Below, piece by piece: positions 1 through 8,686 of a stretch of DNA of 64,000 nt; within the stretch, counting starts at the first letter, position 1, and the number at the start of each line of letters is the position of its first letter. Under the pieces are notes generated by a model. The model worked only from the letters and a program-made list of their open reading frames with translations, was not told the origin of the DNA and made no database searches. Source of the stretch: JAFEDN01 sp963712715 (lineage in GTDB: Bacteria; Pseudomonadota; Gammaproteobacteria; Coxiellales; Coxiellaceae); assembly GCA_963712715.1 (NCBI GenBank), contig CAVQJI010000041.1:13409-77408 (forward strand). The letters are read 5' to 3'. Position numbers and translations under genes: made by a program.

Positions 1-1161
1 CCGATCTCTGTTCCGGTAGGCGAAAAAACCCTGGGCAGAATCATGAATGTCCTCGGCGAGCCAATTGACGAAGCAGGCCCTATTGGTTCCGACCAATGGC
101 AATCCATCCATCGCAAACCGCCAGCATTCGTCGAGCTGGCCGGCAGTACGGAATTACTGGAAACGGGAGTCAAGGTCATTGACCTGCTGTGCCCGTTTGC
201 CAAAGGCGGCAAAGTGGGTTTATTCGGCGGCGCCGGCGTCGGCAAAACCGTCAATATGATGGAACTGATTCGTAACATCGCCATTGAACACAGTGGTTAC
301 TCGGTATTTGCCGGAGTGGGTGAGCGTACTCGCGAAGGAAACGATTTCTATCATGAAATGAAAGAATCAAAAGTGTTGGACAAGGTGTCTCTGGTTTATG
401 GCCAAATGAACGAGCCACCGGGCAATCGTTTGCGTGTGGCGTTGACGGGTTTAACCGTCGCCGAAAGTTTCCGCGACGAAGGCCGGGACGTATTATTGTT
501 TATCGACAATATTTACCGTTATACCCTGGCCGGCGTAGAAGTGTCAGCATTATTGGGTCGTATGCCTTCCGCAGTGGGTTACCAACCGACACTGGCTGAA
601 GAAATGGGTCAGTTACAGGAACGGATTACCTCGACCAAAACCGGTTCGATCACTTCCATCCAGGCGGTATACGTACCTGCGGATGACCTGACCGATCCTT
701 CGCCTGCCACCACCTTTGCCCACCTTGATGCCACCGTGGTTCTGTCGCGCCAGATTGCCGAGCGCGGTATTTATCCGGCTATTGACCCGCTGGATTCCAC
801 CAGCCGTCAGTTAGACCCGCTGATCATCGGTGAAGAACATTATCAGGTCGCGCGGGGCGTGCAGGAAACCCTGCAGCGTTATAAAGAGCTGAAAGACATC
901 ATCGCGATTTTAGGTATGGACGAATTATCCGATGAAGACAAGCTGTCAGTCCGGCGCGCGCGCAAGATTGAACGGTTTTTATCCCAGCCCTTCTTCGTCG
1001 CCGAAGTTTTTACTGGGCAGGCCGGAAAGTATGTCTCCCTGCGTGATACCATACGTGGATTCAAGGGCATATTACAGGGTGAATACGACCACTTACCCGA
1101 GCAGGCCTTTTACATGGTCGGCGGCATTGAGGAAGTGGTTGAGAAAGCGAAAACTTTATAG
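1..1161 (+). CDS. atpD: ATP synthase F1 subunit beta (5' end outside the window)
   Basis: Catalytic beta subunit of the F1 part of the proton-translocating ATP synthase; it makes ATP at the cytoplasmic face of the inner membrane. The frame is open from base 1, so the gene starts upstream: 386 residues are visible and roughly 75-80 N-terminal ones are missing compared with the usual ~460. Visible hallmarks are the P-loop GGAGVGKT, the catalytic-site stretch GVGERTREGNDF, the Walker B region LLFIDNIYRYT and the DPLDSTSRQLDP segment. atpC follows after 21 bp, the standard gammaproteobacterial atp operon order. The frame is intact. The identification is certain from the sequence. Confidence 0.98.
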   Translation, partial: PISVPVGEKTLGRIMNVLGEPIDEAGPIGSDQWQSIHRKPPAFVELAGSTELLETGVKVIDLLCPFAKGGKVGLFGGAGVGKTVNMMELIRNIAIEHSGYSVFAGVGERTREGNDFYHEMKESKVLDKVSLVYGQMNEPPGNRLRVALTGLTVAESFRDEGRDVLLFIDNIYRYTLAGVEVSALLGRMPSAVGYQPTLAEEMGQLQERITSTKTGSITSIQAVYVPADDLTDPSPATTFAHLDATVVLSRQIAERGIYPAIDPLDSTSRQLDPLIIGEEHYQVARGVQETLQRYKELKDIIAILGMDELSDEDKLSVRRARKIERFLSQPFFVAEVFTGQAGKYVSLRDTIRGFKGILQGEYDHLPEQAFYMVGGIEEVVEKAKTL

Positions 1162-1182
1162 ACCTGAGACAGCGGGAGTATT

Positions 1183-1617
1183 ATGGCAGAAAAAACCATG
1201 CAACTGGATATCGTCAGTGCTGAGAAGGCATTGTTTCACGGCACAGTCACCTTTCTATCGGTCACTGGCAGCGTGGGGGAGTTGGGTATTCACGCAGGCC
1301 ATACCGCTTTGCTGACAGCGTTAAAACCCGGACAGGTGCGAGCGGAATTAGCGGAAGGTCGTGAAGAAATATTTTATATTTCCGGCGGCATGCTGGAAGT
1401 GCAGCCGAACGTCGCCACCATCCTCGCAGACACCGCCATGCGCGCCGCTGACCTCGACGAAGCCGCCGCGCAGGCTGCCGTGGAACATGCCGAGAAAACC
1501 CTGGGCGAGCGCAAAGCCGGTATTGAATACTCGACGGCGTTGACCGAACTGGCGGAAGCCACTGCGCAATTACGGGCCATTCAGATGTTGCGCAAGCGGC
1601 ATCGCAGCGGTTCATAG
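1183..1617 (+). CDS. atpC: ATP synthase F1 subunit epsilon
   Basis: Epsilon subunit of the F1 central stalk; it couples rotation to catalysis and can inhibit ATP hydrolysis. The 144-residue product has the normal family length, starting MAEKTMQLDIVSAEK, with the beta-sandwich signature GELGIHAGHTALLT near residue 30-45 and an Ala/Glu-rich helical C-terminus with the usual LRAIQMLRKRHRS-like ending. The ATG at 1183 is preceded by GGGAG. It follows atpD by 21 bp and precedes glmU by 10 bp, so all three are probably co-transcribed, the last genes of the atp operon plus glmU. Confidence 0.97.
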   Translation: MAEKTMQLDIVSAEKALFHGTVTFLSVTGSVGELGIHAGHTALLTALKPGQVRAELAEGREEIFYISGGMLEVQPNVATILADTAMRAADLDEAAAQAAVEHAEKTLGERKAGIEYSTALTELAEATAQLRAIQMLRKRHRSGS

Positions 1618-1627
1618 GGAGCGGGGG

Positions 1628-3019
1628 ATGGGCGGGTTACACGTCATCGTTTTAGCGGCAGGTAAGGGCCAGCGCATGATGTCGGATCTCCCCAAGGTAT
1701 TGCATTGTTTAGGCGGAAAACCTTTACTGGAACGGGTGATCGATACTGCCCAACAATTACAGCCTGAGACTATCCATGTCGTTTACGGTAACGGTGGGAG
1801 TATGGTTTCGCAGGCCCTGAAACATTTACCGGTCCATTGGGTAGAGCAACCCGAATTGTTGGGAACCGGTCACGCTGTTTTACAGGCATTGCCGTATTGT
1901 CCCGATGAGGGACGAATACTCATTCTTTACGGCGATGTGCCGCTGATCTCCGTGGAGTCCCTGAAAACCCTTCTGGAAACCACGCCGCCCGAAGCATTGG
2001 GTTTGATTGTCGCCGAATTACCCAATCCGGATGGATTTGGCCGGATTATTCGCGACCAGAATGGCCGGATCACTGCCATCGTCGAACACCGCGACGCCAG
2101 CGAACAGCAACGCGCCATCAGGGAAATCAATACCGGGATTATGACGGCTCCCGCGCGTGCCTTAAAAAAATGGCTGCCGCAACTGAAAAACGCCAACAGA
2201 CAGGGCGAATACTATTTAACGGATATTATCGCTCTGGCCGCTGCCACCAGCGTACCGGTTTATGGCGCGAGGTCTGCCTGCAATGAAGAAACCCGCGGCG
2301 TCAATGACCGAGCCGAGTTAGCCGCGCTGGAAAGATTTTACCAGCAGCGCACCGCCCTGACGCTGATGCGCCAGGGTGTCACCCTTGCCGACCCGGCCCG
2401 GCTTGACGTTCGCGGAAAAATTTCAATAGCCGCTGACGTATTTCTGGATATCAACGTGATTTTAGAGGGAAAAGTGGTCATCGGCAGTCATTCCCGCATT
2501 GGCGCGAACGTTATGCTGAAAGACGTGGAGATTGGCGAAAACGTTGAAATTCTCCCGAACAGTGTCATCGAAGGCGCGGTAATCGCCGGACATTGTAAGG
2601 TGGGGCCGTTCGCCCGTATTCGGCCGGGAACGGTTTTGGCTTCCGGCGCGACCCTTGGGAATTTTGTCGAAGTGAAAAAAACCATTTTGGGTGTGGAAAG
2701 CAAGGCCCATCATTTTGGGTATTTAGGCGACACCACTATTGGCAGTCACGTGAACATTGGCGCCGGTACGATTACCTGCAATTATGACGGCCAGAACAAG
2801 CACGCTACCCAGATTGGCGATGGCGCATTCATTGGTTCCCACACCGCGTTAGTCGCGCCGGTTTCCGTCGGAAAAAACGCAACGATCGGCGCCGGCTCTA
2901 CCATTACCCGCGACGCTCCCGCCGACGAGCTCACTGTGTCGCGCGCCCGACAAACGACCATCAAAGGTTGGCAGCGCAAAGCGCGCAAAGCGCGTGTCAG
3001 TTCCGATGGTAAAATTTAA
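1628..3019 (+). CDS. glmU: Bifunctional N-acetylglucosamine-1-phosphate uridyltransferase / glucosamine-1-phosphate acetyltransferase
   Basis: Makes UDP-N-acetylglucosamine, the precursor for peptidoglycan and lipopolysaccharide, in two steps. The N-terminal half is the pyrophosphorylase: nucleotide-binding VLAAGKGQRM at about residues 8-17, and later a GTGHAVLQALP and YGDVPL motif. The C-terminal half is a left-handed beta-helix of hexapeptide repeats (for example the stretch around VGPFARIRPG and GNFVEVKK) that carries the acetyltransferase. The length, 463, matches the family. The start ATG at 1628 has a strong GGGAGCGGGGG ribosome-binding region directly upstream. It is the standard neighbour of atpC in gammaproteobacteria. 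The gene is intact. Confidence 0.97.
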   Translation: MGGLHVIVLAAGKGQRMMSDLPKVLHCLGGKPLLERVIDTAQQLQPETIHVVYGNGGSMVSQALKHLPVHWVEQPELLGTGHAVLQALPYCPDEGRILILYGDVPLISVESLKTLLETTPPEALGLIVAELPNPDGFGRIIRDQNGRITAIVEHRDASEQQRAIREINTGIMTAPARALKKWLPQLKNANRQGEYYLTDIIALAAATSVPVYGARSACNEETRGVNDRAELAALERFYQQRTALTLMRQGVTLADPARLDVRGKISIAADVFLDINVILEGKVVIGSHSRIGANVMLKDVEIGENVEILPNSVIEGAVIAGHCKVGPFARIRPGTVLASGATLGNFVEVKKTILGVESKAHHFGYLGDTTIGSHVNIGAGTITCNYDGQNKHATQIGDGAFIGSHTALVAPVSVGKNATIGAGSTITRDAPADELTVSRARQTTIKGWQRKARKARVSSDGKI

Positions 3020-3215
3020 AAAACATATTAAAACAATATATTATATTATAATAAATGTTATGCCTGACCAGATAGAAATCGATAAATTATCGCGAAATTC
3101 TCGCTTTCGTTATTAAAAATCTAATTTGGATATTTCATTCGATTTGGTTGAATTAAAGAGGTGCTGCGCCAGCCACAAGAGTCCACCAACTTGAGATTAG
3201 AAGTATTTTCAAAGT

Positions 3216-4175
3216 CTATGTGTTTGAAGAACGGTTAATTTTATTTAAATCATTTTCAATATCAGCCATAAGTATTTTCATTTCAGGCTTTTGCAGATGT
3301 GTTCTTAACTCACGATGCATCGCCCGGCTAATACTTTCAGGATGCCTATCAAATATATCTGAAATTTCTGCAATGGAATAATTCGCAAAATAATGTGCAA
3401 AATACGCAATAATACTTCGTACCAAATTAATTTTGCGATTATGAGAGTCTTCGGAAATGTCATTCATTTTTACAAATAGATGTTTACAAACTATAGTTGA
3501 AATTTGATGAATAGACAGACCAGCAAAACTCTTGGATAATTGACAGCGAATCTTACTGTTCACGCTATCTTTTATAACTAGTTCCCCATCATCATTAAAC
3601 TCACAAAAAGTTATTCCAGTTAAATATCTGGATTTATCTGAAATAAATTGTTCATAGCATGTTTCATTGGACTCTTGAACAGTTTTACGCAATATAGATT
3701 GAATATATTCGGTAGTAACCCATGAAATGACATTTTTTTCTAAATAACTTGAGTGACTACTCCAAGGATAATGGTCAATTTCAGCCACCATTCGAGCAGC
3801 TACTGGATTAAAGTGAATATAGTAACAAAGCTCTAACAAATATTTTTCATTTTGAACTAGTTTTGCCTTATATCTTCCTTGAAATAAATGGCCAATACGG
3901 TTGTTTTTTTTATTATAATAATTGGAAAAATTGGACAGCATCGCTAGCATTATTTTCGACAATGGAATATTTTTCACTTCTATTACTAGATGAACATGAT
4001 TTGTCATTAAACAAAAAATATGAATCTTACAGCCGTAATTTTCAATCATTTTTTGCAATAATGAATAGAGGTGGTTTTTCTCAATATCATCATTAAATAT
4101 GGTTTGACGATTATTACCTCTCAGCATGACATGATAAATCGCCTCAAAATAATGAATCCTTTTCTGTCTCGGCAT
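3216..4175 (-). CDS. Y1 (REP-associated tyrosine / IS200-like) transposase
   Basis: Single-strand DNA transposase of the HUH/Y1 type, 319 residues. The N-terminal domain begins MPRQKRIHYFEAIYHVMLRGNN, the standard opening of this family; the metal-binding HUH pair is in MTNHVHLVIE (about residue 58-67), and LCYYIHFNPV (about 115-124) holds the candidate catalytic tyrosine. The C-terminal ~70 residues (SIAEISDIFDRHPESISRAM region) look like a DnaA domain IV-like helix-turn-helix that often follows Y1 domains in chromosomal copies. Flanks are very AT-rich, unlike glmU next door. A second, clearly different Y1 transposase lies at 5517-6497. I saw no terminal repeats that delimit this copy with confidence. 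Confidence 0.88.
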   Translation of the reverse strand: MPRQKRIHYFEAIYHVMLRGNNRQTIFNDDIEKNHLYSLLQKMIENYGCKIHIFCLMTNHVHLVIEVKNIPLSKIMLAMLSNFSNYYNKKNNRIGHLFQGRYKAKLVQNEKYLLELCYYIHFNPVAARMVAEIDHYPWSSHSSYLEKNVISWVTTEYIQSILRKTVQESNETCYEQFISDKSRYLTGITFCEFNDDGELVIKDSVNSKIRCQLSKSFAGLSIHQISTIVCKHLFVKMNDISEDSHNRKINLVRSIIAYFAHYFANYSIAEISDIFDRHPESISRAMHRELRTHLQKPEMKILMADIENDLNKINRSSNT

Positions 4176-4330
4176 AAAAAAACACTCATCATTGGTTTTT
4201 AGAAATCTTCATGTAATTTTTGACTTGTAAATTAACCTGGATTGATAGGATAAATTATTAATTGATTTTAGCAATACGGTATTTTTGAGATCGATTAGGG
4301 GTAATCTTATTTGCTTATTCCGGTTTATTC

Positions 4331-4408
4331 GTGTCAGACGTAACAATTTTCTGTAAGATAAGCTTTAGAGATTAATGAAAAATTTTAAACTTTCGTCGGG
4401 TCTGACAC
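4331..4408. repeat. Short inverted pair GTGTCAGAC / GTCTGACAC
   Basis: A 9-bp perfect inverted pair (4331-4339 and 4400-4408) lies in the AT-rich gap between the first Y1 transposase and the F-box-like gene; the right arm ends at the stop codon of the latter. It could be a hairpin for transcription termination or the edge of a mobile segment. The rest of the 4176-4407 gap holds no gene that I can see. Confidence 0.4.
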
Positions 4409-5418
4409 TACATTCTGAAATTATTTAGGAAGCTATTAGCAAGATTTAAAATCTTATTTTTGGATTTTGGAGGATTCCACATATAAACTCCTTCCGGAAT
4501 AGTTGGAGGAATAATATATTCTTTCAAATTATCTTTTAGATTCTGTATAGATTGGACCGGAGATTTTTCTTCTGATATTTTTTCTAGCTTCCTACCCATC
4601 CGAGATCGGCTCGGAGAGATCAATAATACAGCAAATAATACTAATAATCCGATTAATAAACCGAATTCATTTATCCTTAAGAGTATAGGAACAATTAAAT
4701 TTTCTTTAGCGCTAGCTTCATGGAGTGAACGAATCACAACATAAATCATGAAAAGTCCCCCTATAATTCCTTCAATAACAAAATTTTCTGATGCTTTATT
4801 CTCATCTGTAAGCATTTTTTGAAGTTGGCTTTTTGAAGCACGCATTTCTTCACGGAAGGACACTTCCACAATGGCTCGCATTTTTTTACGTAATTTCTGA
4901 ATAGTGAGTTTTGGATCATTGTCTTGAGATTTTTTTATGCAATTAGAAATTAATAAATAAGACATTTTCAATTGATCATTGATCCACCCGAAAGGTACAA
5001 CTTTTTCGATAATAAGAGAATTTTGAGTTAACTGATGCCATAGTTTTGATGTATGAATAATTCTAGCTCTTTCCCGTAAAGTTAAATACTCCATACTAGT
5101 TTGCCATAATTGATTAGGTAAGTAACTGGGATCAATATTACTTTGATTTGATGGTATTTTTAATTCAATGGAGCGATTTGATGAAGTTTTAGATTCTTCA
5201 ATTTGCTTAACTTGACATAAAATACCTAATAACCTTCGCGCTAGAGCCTTCTCAGGCCGGTCCAAATCTCCAAAAGGAAGAGATTTTTCTTCTAGAGTAA
5301 AGGGAGCATAGGGAGCATTACTGCCAAAAATTGTACGGAAAAATCTTGTTAACTCTGCATCAGAAATTATTAGCCTATCGTTAAGCGCTTCTTCTATATG
5401 GATAAAATTATGTCTCAT
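4408..5418 (-). CDS. F-box-like membrane protein, putative effector
   Basis: Not a family I can name. The 336-residue protein has a stretch at about residues 99-140 (YLPNQLWQTSMEYLTLRERA followed by RIIHTSKLWHQLTQ) whose spacing (LP..LW....YL.LRE.A.I...SK.WHQLT) closely resembles a eukaryotic F-box. Two hydrophobic segments follow at about 213-232 and 241-267, then a basic, Pro-containing tail. F-box proteins in bacteria are mostly effectors that recruit host Skp1-cullin ubiquitin ligases, as in Legionella; that is established for other proteins and only inferred here. The gene is AT-rich and lies between two Y1 transposases, consistent with transfer. The F-box call rests on pattern only. Confidence 0.6.
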   Translation of the reverse strand: MRHNFIHIEEALNDRLIISDAELTRFFRTIFGSNAPYAPFTLEEKSLPFGDLDRPEKALARRLLGILCQVKQIEESKTSSNRSIELKIPSNQSNIDPSYLPNQLWQTSMEYLTLRERARIIHTSKLWHQLTQNSLIIEKVVPFGWINDQLKMSYLLISNCIKKSQDNDPKLTIQKLRKKMRAIVEVSFREEMRASKSQLQKMLTDENKASENFVIEGIIGGLFMIYVVIRSLHEASAKENLIVPILLRINEFGLLIGLLVLFAVLLISPSRSRMGRKLEKISEEKSPVQSIQNLKDNLKEYIIPPTIPEGVYMWNPPKSKNKILNLANSFLNNFRM

Positions 5419-5493
5419 TTATTCCCCATTCAAACCTATAATTTATTTACATGATACGTAGTATAACACATCACGGTGAAAAATCAAAAAAGG

Positions 5494-6573
5494 GGGTCAA
5501 GTCTTTAATTCTGACATCATCTATCGGATTCTGAATAAATTTGTTTTTCAATATCATTGATAGTTATTTTTAATTGCTTATCCAATAGAATTCTCTGTTT
5601 TATCCGGTGGTAAGCTTGACTAACTGCATTTGCCGATAACCCTCCGAAGGCTAAGCCTATATTTTTGCTTTTTTCATGAGTTAATTTTACTGCAAGGTAT
5701 AGGGTTATTAATTTTGGATAATTCGTCATCTTTGGCTTTGATTTCAACAATTCTTCTTTCGTAACATTAAAATAATTTCGAATACCATTTTCAATGTGTT
5801 GTAGACTAGGCATAACGGGTAATTTTTTGTGCATTGGTATTTCCGGAACTTTGTATGATTTTCGAAAAAAACTTTCTGTTACATGCTTAATAAAATTATC
5901 TGTCCCTATAATCGGAGATGCTTCAATTTTTTTTATTAATTCATATTCTTCAATTTCAATGTCATTTTCAACGAAGCCGCAATATTTATTTTTCTGATCC
6001 ATATCACCGAAATATTGCAAAGTATCCGTCAAATTTAACCAGGACGGTGATTGATCTAATCCAAGAAAAAATCTATAACTTGACCAACAGTAATCTTGAG
6101 GTTTTTTACATATTTTAGCTTTAACCGGATTTAAGTGGATATATCGACTCACTTGAATGAGATGGCTATTGGCTTCGATTAAGCAAGCTTTATAACGTCC
6201 ACGAAAAAGGGCGCCATCTTTATTCATTAATTGGTTATAGCGTTGAGTATAAACTCCATTTAAATGGCGCATAGCTCGATCCAGATTTGCGAAGGGGGTT
6301 TTTAGCAATAAATGGTAATGATTACTCATTAGACAATAAGCATGGATTTCAATATGGTAACGAAGAGTAATTTCCTCTAGTAGCGATAAGAACAAAAGTC
6401 TTTGCTCTTCATTTTGATAAATACAATTTCGGCCTGCGCCACGATTCATGATATGGTACAAAGCATCAGGGTACTGTATTCGCAAAGGTCTAGCCACAAC
6501 AAAAGATTGTGCTTATGTTAGCCAATAGTAAATACCGTATTCTTACTTAAAGTCAGGATTAAAGACTTGACCC
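5494..6573. mobile_element. Y1 transposon unit with 22-bp terminal inverted repeats
   Basis: The second Y1 transposase gene is bracketed by near-identical inverted sequences: GGGTCAAGTCTTTAATTCTGAC at 5494-5515 (22 bp) and its reverse complement, with one mismatch, at 6552-6573. The right end is partly repeated in tandem (TAGGATTAAAGACTTGACCC, from 6585). This defines a unit of about 1080 bp carrying a single gene. Y1 elements usually end in hairpins rather than plain inverted repeats, so these ends may be the REP-like sequences the enzyme recognises. Confidence 0.6.
5517..6497 (-). CDS. Y1 (REP-associated tyrosine / IS200-like) transposase
   Basis: HUH/Y1 transposase, 326 residues. It opens MARPLRIQYPDALYHIMNRG, has the HUH motif in MSNHYHLLLKTP (about 57-68), a GRYKACLIE segment, and VSRYIHLNPVKA (about 117-128) with the candidate catalytic tyrosine. 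The C-terminal third ends in a helix-turn-helix-like region (GLSANAVSQAYHRIKQRI) similar in position to a DnaA domain IV. It differs strongly from the copy at 3216-4175, so the two were acquired separately. The gene fills the unit between the inverted repeats at 5494 and 6573. The frame is intact, so the enzyme may be active. Confidence 0.9.
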   Translation of the reverse strand: MARPLRIQYPDALYHIMNRGAGRNCIYQNEEQRLLFLSLLEEITLRYHIEIHAYCLMSNHYHLLLKTPFANLDRAMRHLNGVYTQRYNQLMNKDGALFRGRYKACLIEANSHLIQVSRYIHLNPVKAKICKKPQDYCWSSYRFFLGLDQSPSWLNLTDTLQYFGDMDQKNKYCGFVENDIEIEEYELIKKIEASPIIGTDNFIKHVTESFFRKSYKVPEIPMHKKLPVMPSLQHIENGIRNYFNVTKEELLKSKPKMTNYPKLITLYLAVKLTHEKSKNIGLAFGGLSANAVSQAYHRIKQRILLDKQLKITINDIEKQIYSESDR

Positions 6574-6627
6574 TTTTAATTCAATAGGATTAAAGACTTG
6601 ACCCTTTAATTTAAGGAATCAAAACAT

Positions 6628-7122
6628 ATGTTCGATTTTATTTTTTCTAATGACAACCCATATCCAAAGCTATCGGATGACATACAAGAAGCCATTAAAA
6701 GAGGAGATACTGACTTTTTTGAAAAAATTCCCAATGCTAAAAGAGAAGATATTTGTCGAAGCTCCACTCAATACTGGAGCCTCATTCCTCAATACTCTTT
6801 TTTAGAGTTCGTACTTAAAAATAATCAAATTATGCTGTATAGATATTTTTTGATTAATGTTAATTGGAGTAAGTATTTAAATTTGGACGTTTCTTTAAAA
6901 AATGCTGCACCTGTTTATCAATTTGCTATTGAAAAAGATGATAAAGAACTTATTGGAATTTTTAAACAAAACTTGATAGATTTGAATCAAGAAACTTCTC
7001 AAAAATTACAAAAAATATTATGTCAATGTAATTTTTTTGAAACTGAACGCTTAAATTCCGATTTGGCTGTCATAATTGAGGATTACGTTGACCCAATGAC
7101 AATAGCTTTAAGGTGTAAATAG
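6628..7122 (+). CDS. Hypothetical protein, small, AT-rich
   Basis: 164 residues, no recognised domain. The protein is Asn/Lys/Phe-rich with predicted helices, e.g. DIQEAIKRGDTDFFEKIPNA near the N-terminus, faintly like an ankyrin-type helix pair. The C-terminus holds LNSDLAVIIEDYV, which resembles FPEVLTSIIQDYT in the LRR protein at 21957-23678; this may be a shared short C-terminal motif. The ATG at 6628 follows TTAAGGAATC, a plausible ribosome-binding site. It starts 20 bp after the tandem copy of the transposon end, so its promoter may lie in or beside that element. A host-directed protein is possible but unsupported. Confidence 0.55.
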   Translation: MFDFIFSNDNPYPKLSDDIQEAIKRGDTDFFEKIPNAKREDICRSSTQYWSLIPQYSFLEFVLKNNQIMLYRYFLINVNWSKYLNLDVSLKNAAPVYQFAIEKDDKELIGIFKQNLIDLNQETSQKLQKILCQCNFFETERLNSDLAVIIEDYVDPMTIALRCK

Positions 7123-7482
7123 CATCAAGGGGAGAGTAGTATTTCTTTAGTTTTTAACATTATTGTTTAGAGAACTTTGGACTCTCAAGTTCCACAACTA
7201 ATAAAAAATATTAACAGAGGAACAGAAAAAATAGCGTTAATGGTCAATCTCTGACTTTGACACTTACCTTATCTAAAACTTGTAGTTTTTCTTCTGTGAG
7301 TAAAGAAATGCGGGTGTCAAATTGGCATATTTCAATTTTAATATTAAATATTATAACTTGAAATATATAGATAAAATTTATACTTTTCTAAGACTTTAAC
7401 CACAAGATTTTAGCTCTATAGGAATTAAGGGAGATAGAATTACGGTATTGTTGAGAGGTTATTTTTCCGCTATTTTTTCAAC

Positions 7483-7560
7483 CTAAATTCTGCAGTTGCT
7501 TCTGGAAGGAGAATACCTAGCGATAGGGTCTTTGTAGTAGGAGGTAACTGCAGAATTTAG
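7483..7560. repeat. Palindromic repeat with CTGCAG-containing arms, copy 1
   Basis: Perfect 15-bp inverted arms CTAAATTCTGCAGTT (7483-7497) and AACTGCAGAATTTAG (7546-7560). The right half, including GTAGTAGGAGGTAACTGCAG, recurs at 13035-13096 with few changes, so this is a dispersed element. The surrounding gap 7123-7592 holds no gene that I can support; it is AT-rich and otherwise featureless. Confidence 0.65.
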
Positions 7561-7592
7561 ATTCAGGAGAAGATGAATGGAGTTGGTAAAGT

Positions 7593-8453
7593 ATGCCACG
7601 TTATTTAGATCCTAAAACAGATATTGTATTTAAGAAGATATTTGGAGAACATCCACATTTGCTGAAAAGTTTTCTGAATGCGGTGCTGCCTTTTCCAGAA
7701 GATCGTTTGATTGTCAGTTTGGAATATTTACCCAGTGAACAGGTTCCAGTGATTCCTACTTTTAAATACACCGTGGTAGATGTACGTTGTACAGATCGGC
7801 AGGGACGAATATTTATTGTCGAAATGCAAATTCAATGGACAACTGGTTTTATGCAGCGGATGTTATTTAACGCCAGTAAAGCGTATGTGAGGCAACTTCA
7901 AAAAGGAGAACAGTTTCATTTACTCAAACCGGTGTATGGTTTGGGGCTGATCAATACCACTTTTGATCAGAATGAAGAGGATTGGTATCACCATTATAAA
8001 ATTGTTAATGTGAAAAAACCGGCGGTAGAAATAAAAGACTTACAGCTTGTATTTATTGAGCTACCCAAATTCAAAGCCAAAAATTTTCGAGAGAAAAAAT
8101 TGCAAGTATTATGGCTGAGATTTATATCGGAGTTAAATGAAAAAACAAATCAGGCGCCGAAAGAATGGCTGGAGACTCCTGAAATCAAGGAAGCCCTCGA
8201 TTTGGCAGAAGAAGCAGCTTATACGCCCGGAGAGCTTGCCTCCTATGATCAGTATTGGGATGCTATCAGTATAGAAAAAACACTGGTAGGGGAGGCTGAA
8301 ATAAGAGGCGAAATACGAGGTGAAATAAAAGGAGAAAAAAAAGAAAAAGTGATAATAGCCGAAAAATTACTTGCGAAAGGAGATTCTTTAAACGAAATTT
8401 CTGCGTTGACAGGTTTGACAATAGATGAGATTCTTCAGATAAAAAGCGAGTAG
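7593..8453 (+). CDS. Rpn-family recombination-promoting nuclease / PD-(D/E)XK transposase-like protein
   Basis: 286 residues, starting MPRYLDPKTDIVFKKIFGEH, the standard opening of the Rpn/PDDEXK_2 family. The nuclease core is visible at about residues 55-75: VVDVRCTD followed by IFIVEMQIQ gives the D...ExQ arrangement. The C-terminus has a short charged near-repeat (EIRGEIRGEIKGEK) and ends in a small helix-turn-helix-like LNEISALTGLTIDEILQIK, a common tail in this family. Known members are DNA endonucleases that raise RecA-independent recombination and spread by gene transfer. The gene stands alone between AT-rich gaps. Confidence 0.85.
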   Translation: MPRYLDPKTDIVFKKIFGEHPHLLKSFLNAVLPFPEDRLIVSLEYLPSEQVPVIPTFKYTVVDVRCTDRQGRIFIVEMQIQWTTGFMQRMLFNASKAYVRQLQKGEQFHLLKPVYGLGLINTTFDQNEEDWYHHYKIVNVKKPAVEIKDLQLVFIELPKFKAKNFREKKLQVLWLRFISELNEKTNQAPKEWLETPEIKEALDLAEEAAYTPGELASYDQYWDAISIEKTLVGEAEIRGEIRGEIKGEKKEKVIIAEKLLAKGDSLNEISALTGLTIDEILQIKSE

Positions 8454-8686
8454 GCCATGGCAATAGTTTTTCATAGTCCTCAACCGTGTTGCAGTGTCGA
8501 ACGCTCCTGGGGTTTTAATCATATCAAAATCAGGATGAAATGCAGATATTTAACTGATATTATCCCGTTACTGGTAAACTCTAATTATTTTTGGTTTAAA
8601 ATGCCTTTTGCTGTACTTGGGGTGAGAACCCTGGCAGCATGGTTTTTTCGCCCTTTGAAAAAAGGGAGTCTAGGGGGATTTTCAAA
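8454..8686 (+). repeat. Gap with an extragenic CCCTTTGAAAAAGGG-type repeat
   Basis: No real gene. Bases 8651-8680 carry CCCTTTGAAAAAAGGGAGTC then TAGGGGGATT, a short dispersed element widespread in bacterial genomes that translates as a 'PFEKRESRGIF' or 'PLKKGSLGGF' string. It lies directly before rsmE and provides a GGGGG tract usable as its ribosome-binding site. Confidence 0.4.

Noticed and set aside
3216..8453. Prophage or genomic island with integrase
   Set aside because: There are transposases and an Rpn nuclease but no integrase, structural phage genes or tRNA-flanked attachment repeats; the tRNA-Arg at 19095 has no nearby integrase.
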